Assembly: GCF_006538705.1 (NCBI RefSeq)
Contig: NZ_BJLP01000018.1
Location: 1-64,000 of the forward strand
From: Cellulomonas uda
GTDB taxonomy: Bacteria; Actinomycetota; Actinomycetes; Actinomycetales; Cellulomonadaceae
Direction of reading: 5' to 3'
Length of the DNA stretch: 64,000 nucleotides
In this document: positions 1 through 8,145 of the stretch, piece by piece
Layout: every line of letters begins with the position of its first letter
Numbering within the stretch: the stretch's first letter is position 1
The notes under the pieces: generated by a model
Seen by the model: only the letters and a program-made list of their open reading frames with translations
What the model was told of the DNA's origin: nothing
Database searches by the model: none
Program-made: the position numbers and the translations under genes

Positions 1-30
1 CGGCGGGCACGGCAGCACGCGTGCCCGCCG
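1..30. terminator. Hairpin, intrinsic-terminator-like
   Basis: Perfect 11-bp inverted repeat (positions 1-11 pair with 20-30) around an 8-nt loop, without a T tract, as is usual for GC-rich actinobacterial terminators. It presumably ends a gene lying left of the window. Confidence 0.5.
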
Positions 31-39
31 GTCCCGCAT

Positions 40-71
40 CGCACCCGCGGGCCGAGCACCCCGCGGGTGCG
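40..71. terminator. Second hairpin, intrinsic-terminator-like
   Basis: Perfect 12-bp inverted repeat (40-51 with 60-71) with an 8-nt loop, directly after the first hairpin. The tandem pair insulates the following genes from upstream transcription. Confidence 0.5.
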
Positions 72-109
72 GTCTGGCACGCCGCCGGCGCGTCTGCCAC
101 GCACGGGAC

Positions 110-226
110 ATGAGCGCACCCGACGAGGGGTGGCGGGAACGTCGGGTGCTCGTCGGCGGGCACCGCGTGCTGGTGCGCCAGAGCGACGAGCACCCGGACC
201 GGCTCCCGGTGGTCCACGTGCACGGA
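110..226 (+). pseudogene. 5' remnant of an alpha/beta hydrolase gene
   Basis: The first 39 codons from the ATG at 110 look like the start of an alpha/beta hydrolase: an early W-R-E-R segment, a beta strand with VGGHRVLVRQS, then PVVHVHG, which matches the strand leading to the oxyanion-hole HG motif. After about position 226 the frame stays open to 580 but no longer resembles protein; it is antisense to another gene start. The catalytic Ser, Asp and His regions are absent. It is read as the 5' stub of a gene that lost its 3' part. Confidence 0.45.
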
Positions 227-238
227 CCGCCCGAGGTG

Positions 239-370
239 CCGTCGCTCGCGCGCGACCGCGACGGGCGCGGTCGGTGCCACCGCGCCGGGCGAGGCGCTCA
301 GCCGCTCCCGCAGGCGTGCGTTCTCGGCCTCGAGCGCGGCGAGCCGTGCGCGCAGCTCGTCGTCCGTCAT
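239..370 (-). pseudogene. 5' remnant of a coiled-coil N-terminal protein gene
   Basis: Reading leftward from the ATG at 370, which has a strong GGAGGTG ribosome binding site just upstream, the first 44 codons encode MTDDELRARLAALEAENARL and then a Pro/Ala linker ending in RERR. This resembles the short leucine-zipper-like start of actinobacterial membrane proteins. The frame remains open to the window edge, but protein-like sequence stops near 239, where the convergent hydrolase remnant begins. The expected membrane segments are missing. A single deletion removing the 3' ends of both convergent genes would explain both remnants. Confidence 0.45.
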
Positions 371-541
371 CACGCACCTCCGTCGAGGGTCGGGTGGGAC
401 CGCAGCGCACCGACCATCGCAGCACCGCGCGCAGCGGCGCACCACCCGGCGTGGTCGATCCGCAGGTCCGCGCGCCGGTGCACCGCGCGGCGCACCGGTG
501 CGCCTCGCGCCGGGTTGCGCCCGCGCCGGTCACGGTCCCGG

Positions 542-547
542 TACGGT
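542..547 (+). promoter_or_regulatory. -10 box (TACGGT) upstream of the AI-2E transporter
   Basis: TACGGT lies 9 nt before the ATG of a 7-codon open frame (557-580). Its spacing is slightly longer than the 6-8 nt seen for probable leaderless genes in this window. No clear -35 element. Confidence 0.3.
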
Positions 548-556
548 CGTCGCGAC

Positions 557-580
557 ATGCACCGCCCCGCCTGGACGTGA
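557..580 (+). other. Possible 7-residue leader ORF (MHRPAWT)
   Basis: A short open frame of seven codons and a TGA ends 9 nt before the ATG of the transporter at 590. It follows the TACGGT box closely and has no ribosome binding site, so it could be translated from a nearly leaderless transcript. Chance occurrence is quite possible. Confidence 0.2.
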
Positions 581-589
581 CGAGGTCCG

Positions 590-1738
590 ATGCCGAAGCC
601 CCGCACCGCGATGGACGCCCGCCGGCCCCCGGCCTGGCTGCCGCGCGCGCTGCTCATGTGCGTGCTCGCGGTGTTCGCCGCCGTTCTCGTGTGGCGCTCG
701 CTCGGGCTCCTGACGAACGTCATCACGATCGTCGTGTGGTCGTGGTTCATCGCGCTCGCGATGGAGCCGCCGATCCGCTGGCTCGTGCGGCACGGGCTGC
801 GGCGCACGCGTGCCACGGGGCTCGTCATGCTCGGCGCGGGCGTGGTCGTGACCGTCGTGGTGGCGCTGTTCGGCAGCCTGTTCGTGCAGCAGGTCGTCGA
901 CTTCGTCACGCACCTGCCCGACTACTACGCGGACCTCGCGGAGTGGCTCGACGACCGGTTCGGCGCGCAGATCCCGACGGCCGACGAGGCGCTCGACACG
1001 CTCGGGACGCACTGGCAGTCGCTCGCGCCCGGCATCATCGGGGCCGGGGCCTCGCTCATCGGCGGCATCTTCAACGCCACGTCGATCCTGCTCGTGACGT
1101 ACTACATGGCGAGCGCCGGCCCGCGGTTCCGGGCCGCGGTCCTGGCGTACCTCGAGCCGAGCCGCCAGCGCGAGGTGCTGCGCGTGTGGGAGGTCTCGCA
1201 GGAGAAGGTCGCGGACTTCATCAACTCCCGGCTCGTGCTCGCCGCGCTGTCCACGGCGTTCACCTGGGTGTTCTTCATGCTGATCCACGTCCCGTACGCG
1301 CTCCCGCTCGCGGCGTTCACGGGCGTGGTGTCGCAGTTCGTGCCCACGATCGGTACGTACATCGGCGGCGCCCTGCCGGTCGCCGTGGCGCTGACCGTCT
1401 CGCCGGTCAAGGCGCTGCTCGTGATCGCGTGGATCATCGCCTACCAGCAGGTGGAGAACTACCTGTTCTCGCCGAAGATCTCGGCGCGGGCGCTGCTGCT
1501 CAACCCCGCGGTGTCGTTCCTCGGGGTCATCGGGTTCGGCGCCGTGTTCGGTGCCATGGGCGCGTTCCTCGCGCTGCCCGTGATGGCCACGATCCAGGCG
1601 GTCGCCTCCACCTACGTGCGGCGGCACGAGATCGTCGACGACCCGCTCCTGCGGGAGGACGCCGAGGCCATGCGGCGCGACCACGGCTGGGAGGACCTCG
1701 AGCCCGAGGACGCGCCGGCCGACCGCACGGACGACTGA
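590..1738 (+). CDS. AI-2E family transporter (membrane permease)
   Basis: A 382-residue polytopic membrane protein of the AI-2E/PerM (DUF20) family. Hydrophobic segments lie at about 15-57, 75-97, 155-175 and then as a dense group from 210 to 335. The region between the early and late helices (about 98-150) is the usual soluble segment. Family members include autoinducer-2 exporters and Na+/H+ antiporters, so the substrate cannot be read from sequence. The C-terminal 45 residues are charged and cytoplasmic. The start at 590 follows a GAGG element; a second in-frame ATG occurs seven codons later. It appears monocistronic; the contractile cluster begins 185 bases downstream. Confidence 0.85.
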   Translation: MPKPRTAMDARRPPAWLPRALLMCVLAVFAAVLVWRSLGLLTNVITIVVWSWFIALAMEPPIRWLVRHGLRRTRATGLVMLGAGVVVTVVVALFGSLFVQQVVDFVTHLPDYYADLAEWLDDRFGAQIPTADEALDTLGTHWQSLAPGIIGAGASLIGGIFNATSILLVTYYMASAGPRFRAAVLAYLEPSRQREVLRVWEVSQEKVADFINSRLVLAALSTAFTWVFFMLIHVPYALPLAAFTGVVSQFVPTIGTYIGGALPVAVALTVSPVKALLVIAWIIAYQQVENYLFSPKISARALLLNPAVSFLGVIGFGAVFGAMGAFLALPVMATIQAVASTYVRRHEIVDDPLLREDAEAMRRDHGWEDLEPEDAPADRTDD

Positions 1739-1923
1739 CCCGGGTTTCACCCGCTCCTCCCCCGCCCCGACGCCGTCGCGAGCGGTCCCTGTGACGCGCG
1801 CGTGACGCGCGTGAGGCGCGCGGCGGCGCACGCTCCCTGCCAGGGGCTGTGACGCAGGCGTCCGACCTGCGGGCTCCCGTCGCCGGTGCACCGTGCCGGT
1901 GGTCGTCGCGCGAGGAGGAAGCC

Positions 1924-3618
1924 ATGGCGACGCTCGTCGTACCCGGGGTACAGGTCGAGACACGGTTCGACGTGCTGCCGCCGCTGCCCGCCTCGTCGGG
2001 CGTGGTCGGCATCGCCGGCATCGTCGACCGGCCGCCCGCCCCCGCCGCGCTGGTCGGCCTCTCACGAGCCGCGGAGATCACCGGCGCCCTCGGGCCCGGG
2101 ACCGTCGCGTCCGCGCCCGAGATCGTGCACGCCCTGGCCAACGGCGCGTCCGAGGTGCTCGTCGCGCCCGTCGGGGGCGGCGGTGCCGCGTCGCTCGTGC
2201 TGCGCAACGCGGTGTCCACCGACGCGGTGCTGCTGCGCGCGCGGTCGGTCGGCACGTGGGCGCACCAGGTCGCGGTGGACGTGCGCACCGTGACGAACGC
2301 CGCGGGCGAGACCGTCCGCGTGAGCCTGCGCGTGTTCCGCGCCGGGCAGGTCGTCGAGGAGTTCACGGACCTCGTGGTCGAGCCCGGCTCGCACCAGGAC
2401 CTGTTCGACACGATCAACACCCGCTCGCTGTACCTCGTCGCGCTCGACCCGTCGCTCGCGGACGCGCTGCCCGCCGCGGGGACGTACGTGATCCCGGCGG
2501 ACGGGACCGGCGTCGTCGTGCCCCGCTCGGGCGCCGCGCAGACCCTGCTCACGCTGTTCGCGGAGCCCGGAGTCGACCCGGAGGGCCTCACGGTCGAGCT
2601 CCTGTCGCCCTCGGCGGACAACGTGCGCGTGCGCGTGCTGCGCGACGGTGCGCAGGCCGAGGAGTTCACGCGCCTGACGATGAACCCCGACTCGGCGAAC
2701 TACCTGCCCGCCGTCGTGCTGCGCGAGAGCGCGCTGATCCACGTGCGGCAGGCCTCGTCCCTGGCCGGGCCGGACCGGCTCCCCGTGGCGATCGCGCCCA
2801 CCCCGCTCGCCGGGGCGACGTCCCCGAGCGCCGCCGACTACCAGGCGGCGATCGACCTGCTGGCGACCGACCCGCGCATCAGCCTCGTCGCCGCGTCCAT
2901 CGAGCCGACGCGCGGCGAGACGTTCGTCGCGACCGTGCACCAGGCCCTCGTCGCGCACGCCGTGGCGCAGGCCGACGCCGGCGCGCCGCGCATCGCGTTC
3001 GGCTCCGTGACCCCCGCCGAGCAGGGCAGCCTCGACCGGATCCGCGACCACGCCGCCGGCGTGCGCAACCGCCGGTTCGTGCTCGTCACACCCGCGGGCG
3101 CGGCGGGCGCCGTGCTGGGCGCGGTCGCGCGCACCGGGCCGTCCGTCTCCCCGACGTTCAAGCCCGTGCCGCTGTTCGGCATCCCGCCCGCCCGCTACAC
3201 CGACAGCGAGCTCAACCGGCTGCTCGGCCCGACACACAACGCGCTCGTCGTCGCCGACCGGTCGGGCCGCGGCGTGATCGTGCTGCGCGGGCTGGACACC
3301 AGCGGCGACCAGATCTCCGTCACCCGCGTCGCGGACGCGTGCGTGCGCGAGGTCAAGGCCATCGCGGAGAACTTCATCGGCCAGCTCAACACCGTCGACG
3401 CCCGCACGGCCCTGCGCCAGCAGATCGTCGCGACGTTCACGCGCATGGAGCGCGCGGGCGAGCTCGTGCCGTCGACCGACGGGACCGACCCCGCGTTCCT
3501 CGTCGACGTGTACTCCACGCAGCTCGACTTCGCGCAGGGCAACGTCCGCATCGACATCGCGGTCCGCCCCGTGCGCGCCATCGACTTCGTCTACGCCACC
3601 ATCCGCGTGAAGAACTGA
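1924..3618 (+). CDS. Contractile tail sheath protein
   Basis: A 564-residue sheath subunit of a phage-tail-like contractile particle. It begins MATLVVPGVQVETRFD, the usual N-terminal arm of sheath proteins. Its C-terminal part (about 430-564) carries the conserved sheath end: VLRGLDTSGDQISVTRVAD, then a helix ending FIGQLNTVDARTALRQQI, and a final strand with IDIAVRPVRAIDFVYATI. Two immunoglobulin-like insertions (about 100-170 and 190-260) share the pattern VRV-LR-G-EEFT-L, suggesting a duplicated decoration domain. The start at 1924 is chosen for its AGGAGGA site; the frame is open further upstream. The tube gene follows 10 bases later. The 185-base gap before it holds GTGACGCGC direct repeats near 1791-1820 and no convincing promoter. 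Confidence 0.9.
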   Translation: MATLVVPGVQVETRFDVLPPLPASSGVVGIAGIVDRPPAPAALVGLSRAAEITGALGPGTVASAPEIVHALANGASEVLVAPVGGGGAASLVLRNAVSTDAVLLRARSVGTWAHQVAVDVRTVTNAAGETVRVSLRVFRAGQVVEEFTDLVVEPGSHQDLFDTINTRSLYLVALDPSLADALPAAGTYVIPADGTGVVVPRSGAAQTLLTLFAEPGVDPEGLTVELLSPSADNVRVRVLRDGAQAEEFTRLTMNPDSANYLPAVVLRESALIHVRQASSLAGPDRLPVAIAPTPLAGATSPSAADYQAAIDLLATDPRISLVAASIEPTRGETFVATVHQALVAHAVAQADAGAPRIAFGSVTPAEQGSLDRIRDHAAGVRNRRFVLVTPAGAAGAVLGAVARTGPSVSPTFKPVPLFGIPPARYTDSELNRLLGPTHNALVVADRSGRGVIVLRGLDTSGDQISVTRVADACVREVKAIAENFIGQLNTVDARTALRQQIVATFTRMERAGELVPSTDGTDPAFLVDVYSTQLDFAQGNVRIDIAVRPVRAIDFVYATIRVKN

Positions 3619-3628
3619 GAGGCGTGCC

Positions 3629-4009
3629 ATGCCCACCGTGTACGCAGCCAACGAGAGCTCCGTCCTGGTCAACGGGACGCCCGTCGAGGGGGTGCGCTCC
3701 GTCGAGCACCGCTCGCTCGTGGCCCGCTCCGACCTGTACGCGATCGGCTCGTCCGAGCGCATCGGCGTCATCACCGGCGGTCGCAGCGTCGAGGGCCGGA
3801 TCCGCGTCGCGTCGTCGGCCCCCGACCTGGACGCGCTCGTCGGCGACGCGTTCTTCCAGATCACCGCGCCGCTGCGGCAGGGCGAGACCACCGTCACGGT
3901 GAGCTTCGACGAGTGCCTGCTCACCGAGAAGTCGTTCGCGATGAGTGCGGGCGGGCACGGCGAGACGGTCTACGCGTTCACCGCGACACGCGTGCGCGAG
4001 GAGCGGTGA
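3629..4009 (+). CDS. Tail tube protein (inner tube)
   Basis: A 126-residue, beta-rich protein directly after the sheath, the standard place for the inner tube subunit. The sequence has alternating strands without charged clusters (NGTPVEGVRSVEHRS, VITGGRSVEGRIRV, TTVTVSFDECLLTEKS), and its length fits small Hcp/gp19-like tube proteins. There is a single tube gene, whereas Afp/PVC-type particles carry two or more. Assignment rests mainly on position, size and strand pattern. Confidence 0.65.
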   Translation: MPTVYAANESSVLVNGTPVEGVRSVEHRSLVARSDLYAIGSSERIGVITGGRSVEGRIRVASSAPDLDALVGDAFFQITAPLRQGETTVTVSFDECLLTEKSFAMSAGGHGETVYAFTATRVREER

Positions 4010-4021
4010 GGTCGGACGGTC

Positions 4022-5389
4022 ATGGGTGCTGCGGTCCAGCTCGTCGCCGGGCAGGTGCGGGTCGGCGACGCGACGTTCCCCGGAGGGCTGCTGCCCGACG
4101 GGCGCGTCGCCGTGCTGGGCGCACGCCTGCGCCGGTTGCGGCTGCGTGAGCGCGACGACCTCGTCGCGCTCGCCGCGGAGCTGACCGGTCCCGACGCGGT
4201 GCGCACGCTCGCGCGCCTCGTGCTCGCGGCCGCCTGCGGGACGGGCAGCACGGGCGACGACGAGACGCGCGCCGCGCTCGAGGCCGTGGCGCTGCACCTG
4301 GCCGGTGCGGAGCACGAGGGCGCTCTGGTCCGCACACGTCTGCTCGCGACCCGGGCAGCGGGGGCTGCGGGCGGCGACCTCGCCGCCGCGGACGCCGACG
4401 ACCTCGCGGGCCGCCTCGCGCACGCGGTGACGGACGACGACGGGTGGACCAGGATCGCGCTGGACCCCGAGGCCCACGTGGCGCCGCGGACGCCCGACGA
4501 CGTGCGCGACCACCTGGCGGCAGGGCTCCTCGCCCGCGCGGGTGAGGCGCTGGACCCCGGCCTCGCGCGTGTGCTGGTGCTGGCCGCACCGGACGGCCCC
4601 GCCGACGCCGGCACGTGGGTACCCGACGCTGCGCCCGCCGCGGGCGGTTTGACGCCGCCGGCCGACCCTGACGACCCGCCCGGTCCGACCGGCTCTCCGG
4701 CGGCCGTTCGCGCTCCGCTCGGCACGCCGGACGACCGCACGTGTCCGCCCGCGGACGCCCGCGACGCCGTCCCGTGCGACGGCGCGTCCCCGCTCCGGCC
4801 GGGACCGGTCGGCGGACGAGCGTCGACGGACGGGCGCTGGTCCGCCGTGCGGTCGGCTTCCCGGCAGCAGGCCGAGCAGGCTGGACATGACGACGGTGCG
4901 TCGGCGCTCACCTCGACGCCGGGCGGTGCCGCGGCGGTCCGCCCCGCGTCCGCCCCCGCCGAGCGGCACGGCGCGGCGCTCCACGCGCGCCCGGACGCCG
5001 CGCACGGCCGGGCGGCGACGGCGACGGGAGCCCCGCTGCCGGTGCCGCACGCGACGCTCGACCGGTGGGGCGCGCCGGACGGTCACGCGTGGCCGACCGC
5101 GCCCGGACCGTCCACCGCGTCCGACGCGACGGTCCGCGGGCCAGGACGGGCGACCACGCAGCCCCGCGCGGCCGCCGCACCCGGGGCTCCCGGCCCCGGC
5201 ACCCTCGTCCCCGGCTCCCTCGTGACGACGGGGCGCGCGCCGGGCCGGCCGCTCGACGACCGCTCGCCCGCCCCCGCGCGGCCCGCCTGGACCTCCGACG
5301 TCGCCGCCCCGGGCGGTGAGCCCGTCGACACCGACGCCCTCGCCCGCGCGCTGCACCGCGCGGCCGACCTGCGCGGGGTGCGGCGATGA
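4022..5389 (+). CDS. Cluster protein with helical head and long disordered tail
   Basis: A 455-residue protein not recognised by sequence. Residues 1-190 look folded: an initial beta hairpin (VQLVAGQVRVGDATFPGG) followed by Ala/Leu-rich helices. From about 195 to 430 it is rich in Pro, Ala, Gly and Asp with no regular pattern, so probably disordered, and it ends in a short helix (DTDALARALHRAADLRGVRR). In contractile phages the slot between tube and hub adaptor encodes tail assembly chaperones and the tape measure; the head could play a chaperone role, but this is inference. Its TGA overlaps the next ATG (ATGA). Confidence 0.55.
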   Translation: MGAAVQLVAGQVRVGDATFPGGLLPDGRVAVLGARLRRLRLRERDDLVALAAELTGPDAVRTLARLVLAAACGTGSTGDDETRAALEAVALHLAGAEHEGALVRTRLLATRAAGAAGGDLAAADADDLAGRLAHAVTDDDGWTRIALDPEAHVAPRTPDDVRDHLAAGLLARAGEALDPGLARVLVLAAPDGPADAGTWVPDAAPAAGGLTPPADPDDPPGPTGSPAAVRAPLGTPDDRTCPPADARDAVPCDGASPLRPGPVGGRASTDGRWSAVRSASRQQAEQAGHDDGASALTSTPGGAAAVRPASAPAERHGAALHARPDAAHGRAATATGAPLPVPHATLDRWGAPDGHAWPTAPGPSTASDATVRGPGRATTQPRAAAAPGAPGPGTLVPGSLVTTGRAPGRPLDDRSPAPARPAWTSDVAAPGGEPVDTDALARALHRAADLRGVRR

Positions 5390-6090
5390 GCATCCCGACC
5401 CTGCCGTCCGCCCCCGCACCCGGTCCGGAGCAGGGTGCCCGCCCCATGCCGGTGATCGGCGACGTCACCCTCACGGCCGCGCAGCGCGTCGACCACGCGC
5501 TCGACGGCGGCTTCGTCGACGTCCCCGTCCTCGGCCTGCCGGGGCACGCGCAGCAGCGCTCGGGTCGCCCGAGCCACCGGGTCGCGATCGCGGCGGTGCT
5601 CGCGGGGCCCACCGCGCTGGCCGACCTCGGCGCGCTCCAGACGCTCGCCGCGTCGGGCGAGCCGACGACCTTCACCGCGGACATCGTCACGGCGCTCGAG
5701 CTGCAGCAGGTGGTGGTCACGCGGCTCGCGGCGAGCGAGGTCGCCGGGCGGCCCGGCGTGGTCGAGGTGCTGGTCGAGCTGGCCGAGGACCCGCCCCTGC
5801 CCCCGCCCGCGCAGCTCGCGGGGTTCGGCGGGCTCGACGACTTCGGGCTGGGCGACCTCGGCTTCGACACGGACCTGCTCGACGACCTGTCCGGTCTCGC
5901 GGACGACGTCGCCGGCGCTGTCGAGGGCGCGCTCGCCGCCGTCGACGCGCTGTCCGCCCTGTCCGGGCTCGCGTCGTTCGACTTCGACGGCGTCCTGGCG
6001 CCGGTGCAGGACCTGCAGCGCTCGATCGAGACCGCGGGCGACCAGCTCGGCACCGCGCTCGACGCGCTCGGGCAGGTGTTCGGCTCATGA
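5386..6090 (+). CDS. Hub adaptor, DNA-circularisation-like tail protein
   Basis: A 234-residue protein. Residues 20-130 resemble the N-terminal domain of Mu gp43-type 'DNA circularisation' proteins and baseplate adaptors: a strand RPSHRVAIAAVLAG, a spacer, then ELQQVVVTRLAASEVAGRPG and VEVLVELAED, where adaptors list their beta-strand core. Residues 145-230 are acidic helices rich in Asp and Leu. In such particles this protein connects the tube end to the hub. It overlaps both neighbours by 4 bases (ATGA), so translation is coupled. The family assignment is moderate. Confidence 0.55.
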   Translation: MSIPTLPSAPAPGPEQGARPMPVIGDVTLTAAQRVDHALDGGFVDVPVLGLPGHAQQRSGRPSHRVAIAAVLAGPTALADLGALQTLAASGEPTTFTADIVTALELQQVVVTRLAASEVAGRPGVVEVLVELAEDPPLPPPAQLAGFGGLDDFGLGDLGFDTDLLDDLSGLADDVAGAVEGALAAVDALSALSGLASFDFDGVLAPVQDLQRSIETAGDQLGTALDALGQVFGS

Positions 6091-7097
6091 CCCTCGCGAC
6101 CGGCGCCACCGTCACGCTCGACGACCTGCGCTACACCGTCCAGATCCGCTCGGTCGCGGCCGAGCTCGTGCTGCTGCCCGGCGTGAACCGCGCCGAGGTC
6201 GCGATCGCGGCGGGGGTCGACGTGCCCGCGGCCGCCGGCGCGCGCGCGAGCGTCGAGCTCGACGGCGGCGACGGTACGGCCGTCGTGCTCACCGGCACCG
6301 TCGACCACGTCGAGCGCACGACGAGCGGCGCGGTCGTCGTCGTGACCGACGCGGGTGCCGCGCTCGCCGCGACCCGGCCCTCCGAGACGTACAACGGGCT
6401 CACCGGCGTGCAGGTGGTCGGCAAGCTCGCCGACCTCGCGTCGGCCGACACCGGGCAGGTCGCGGCGCTCACGCAGACCGCCGCGTACGTCGCGGACGCG
6501 CGGCGCACCGCTGCCGAGCACGTCGCGGCGATCGCGCGGCGGTCCGACGCGGTCGCCGCCGTGGACGCCGAGGGGCGCGTCACCGTGGTCGCGTGGCCGG
6601 TCGGCGTCGCCACCGCCGCGATGCGGCTCGACCGCGAGTTCACGTCGTTCACCACGTCCGCGCACACGCCCGCGCACGAGTTCACGCCTGTGGGCGCGGG
6701 CGGGTCCGGCGCCGCCCAGGCACCCGACGCGTGGGTGCCCAGCACGGACCCCCTGACCGGCGCCGACGAGCCCGACGGGACGCGGACCTGGTCCCCCGCC
6801 CCCGTCCTGCGCACCCGCAGCGACGTGGACCTCGCGGCCCGCGGCGAGTCCTCCCGGCGCGGTGCCGCGACGGCGCGCATGCGCGGGACGTGCTGGCTGC
6901 AGCCCGCGCGCCGACCCGGCGACGTCGTGCGCATCGACGAGACCACCGACCCCGCGCAGTCCGGCCCGTGGCTCCTGACCACCGTGCGGCACGAGCTGGC
7001 ACCGGGCGTCGCGCGCACCACGCTCGCGGGCGTCGCGGCCGGCGCGTCGGACGACCTGCTCGGCGGGCTCGCGGGAGCGCTCGGGGGGCTGCTGTGA
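6087..7097 (+). CDS. Baseplate hub protein (gpD / gp27-like)
   Basis: A 336-residue homologue of the phage late-control gpD/gp27 hub. It starts with a strand-rich domain with VQIRSVAAELVLLPGVNRAEV and continues with the gpD-type feature ETYNGLTGVQVVGKLADLA, followed by a helix and the second barrel. The C-terminal part contains the typical GTCWLQPARRPGDVVRIDE and the closing strands WLLTTVRHELAPGVARTTLAG. The hub forms a trimer below the tube and receives the spike encoded by the next gene. It overlaps that gene by 4 bases (GTGA). Confidence 0.75.
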   Translation: MTLATGATVTLDDLRYTVQIRSVAAELVLLPGVNRAEVAIAAGVDVPAAAGARASVELDGGDGTAVVLTGTVDHVERTTSGAVVVVTDAGAALAATRPSETYNGLTGVQVVGKLADLASADTGQVAALTQTAAYVADARRTAAEHVAAIARRSDAVAAVDAEGRVTVVAWPVGVATAAMRLDREFTSFTTSAHTPAHEFTPVGAGGSGAAQAPDAWVPSTDPLTGADEPDGTRTWSPAPVLRTRSDVDLAARGESSRRGAATARMRGTCWLQPARRPGDVVRIDETTDPAQSGPWLLTTVRHELAPGVARTTLAGVAAGASDDLLGGLAGALGGLL

Positions 7098-7744
7098 CCG
7101 ACGTGCTGTACGACGCCGTCGCGCGCATCGCGCGCCACGAGGCCGACGCGCGCTCGTGGGTCAGCGTCGCCGTCGTCACCGAGGTGCACACGACCGCCGC
7201 CGGCTCGCCCGACCACAGCGTGAGCGTGCGGCTGCGGGACACCGCGGTCGTCGTCCCGCGGGTCCCGGTCGCGGTGGGCGCGCTCGGGTTCGTCGCCACG
7301 CCCGCGGTCGACGACCTCGTCGTCGTCGCGTTCGCCGACGGGGACCCGCACGCGGGCGTCGTCGTCGGGCGGCTGTACCACCGCGACCTCGCACCGCCCG
7401 AGCACGGCGACGGCAAGGTCGTCCTGCAGCTGCCACCCGGCGGGAAGGACGTCGACCTGCAGGTCGACGCGAGCGCACCGCAGGTCACGCTCGTCGTCGG
7501 CGACACGAGCATCGAGCTCGCCAAGGACCGCGCGTCGCTCACGATCGGCGACTGCGAGGTCGTCGTCGACGGCGCCTCCCCGGGCAGCGTGACGCTCACC
7601 GCGAAGGACAGCACGCTCACGCTCGGCGGGAACGGCGAGGTGAGCCTCGAGGCGTCGACCCGGCTGACGCTCAAGGCGCCCGAGGTCGTGATCGACGGGT
7701 CGAGCAAGGTCACCGTCTCCGGCGGCCTGGTGGAGGTGAACTGA
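7094..7744 (+). CDS. Central spike protein (gpV / gp5-like)
   Basis: A 216-residue spike. Residues 5-100 form an OB-fold-like domain with VAVVTEVHTTAAGSPDHSVSV, a proline-containing turn, then FVATPAVDDLVVVAFADGD, the last being the usual gpV/VgrG signature ('P.vgd.VvvaF..Gd'). Residues 125-216 are short regular strands (DVDLQVDASAPQVTLVVGD, SVTLTAKDSTLTLGGNG, VVIDGSSKVTVSGGLVEVN), consistent with the trimeric beta-helix needle. Start is GTG at 7094 inside the hub stop codon. Confidence 0.8.
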   Translation: MTDVLYDAVARIARHEADARSWVSVAVVTEVHTTAAGSPDHSVSVRLRDTAVVVPRVPVAVGALGFVATPAVDDLVVVAFADGDPHAGVVVGRLYHRDLAPPEHGDGKVVLQLPPGGKDVDLQVDASAPQVTLVVGDTSIELAKDRASLTIGDCEVVVDGASPGSVTLTAKDSTLTLGGNGEVSLEASTRLTLKAPEVVIDGSSKVTVSGGLVEVN

Positions 7745-8145
7745 TGGGCACCCCCGCCGTGGGCACCGACGCGATGGTCGTCGCGGTCGACACGCACGTC
7801 GTGCTCGTCCCGACGCCCGGCGGGACCGTGCCCACCCCGCTGCCGCACGTGTTCTCCGGCACGATCACCAGCGCCACGTCGTCCACCGTGACGATCGGCG
7901 GCAAGGCCGCCGCGACGCTCGACTCGGTCGCCAGGAACAAGCCCCCGCACGTCGCCACGCCCCCCGGCACCACGTTCCAGTCGCCGCCCTCCGACGAGGG
8001 CACCGTCACGCAGGCCTCGAGCACCGTGACGATCGGCGGCAAGGGCGTCGCCCGTGTCGGCGACCAGGTGACCACGTGCAACGACCCGAGCGACCAGCCC
8101 GTGGGCACGCTCGTCGGACCCGTCGGGACGGTGATGGTCGGATGA
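7744..8145 (+). CDS. PAAR-domain spike tip protein
   Basis: A 133-residue PAAR-like protein that would cap the spike needle. It has the family's paired strands: TITSATSSTVTIGGKAAAT and, later, SSTVTIGGKGVARVGDQVT, with histidines (DTHVV, LPHVF, PPHVATP) and one cysteine (CND) as candidate metal ligands near the tip. Its ATG shares one base with the spike gene's stop (TGATG). No C-terminal toxin extension is present, so effectors must be carried some other way. Confidence 0.75.
   Translation: MGTPAVGTDAMVVAVDTHVVLVPTPGGTVPTPLPHVFSGTITSATSSTVTIGGKAAATLDSVARNKPPHVATPPGTTFQSPPSDEGTVTQASSTVTIGGKGVARVGDQVTTCNDPSDQPVGTLVGPVGTVMVG

Noticed and set aside
67-1794. Long + strand frame across the remnants and the AI-2E gene
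   Set aside because: Its translation is Arg/Pro/Ala-rich and overlaps the clearly membrane-type protein at 590-1738 in another frame.
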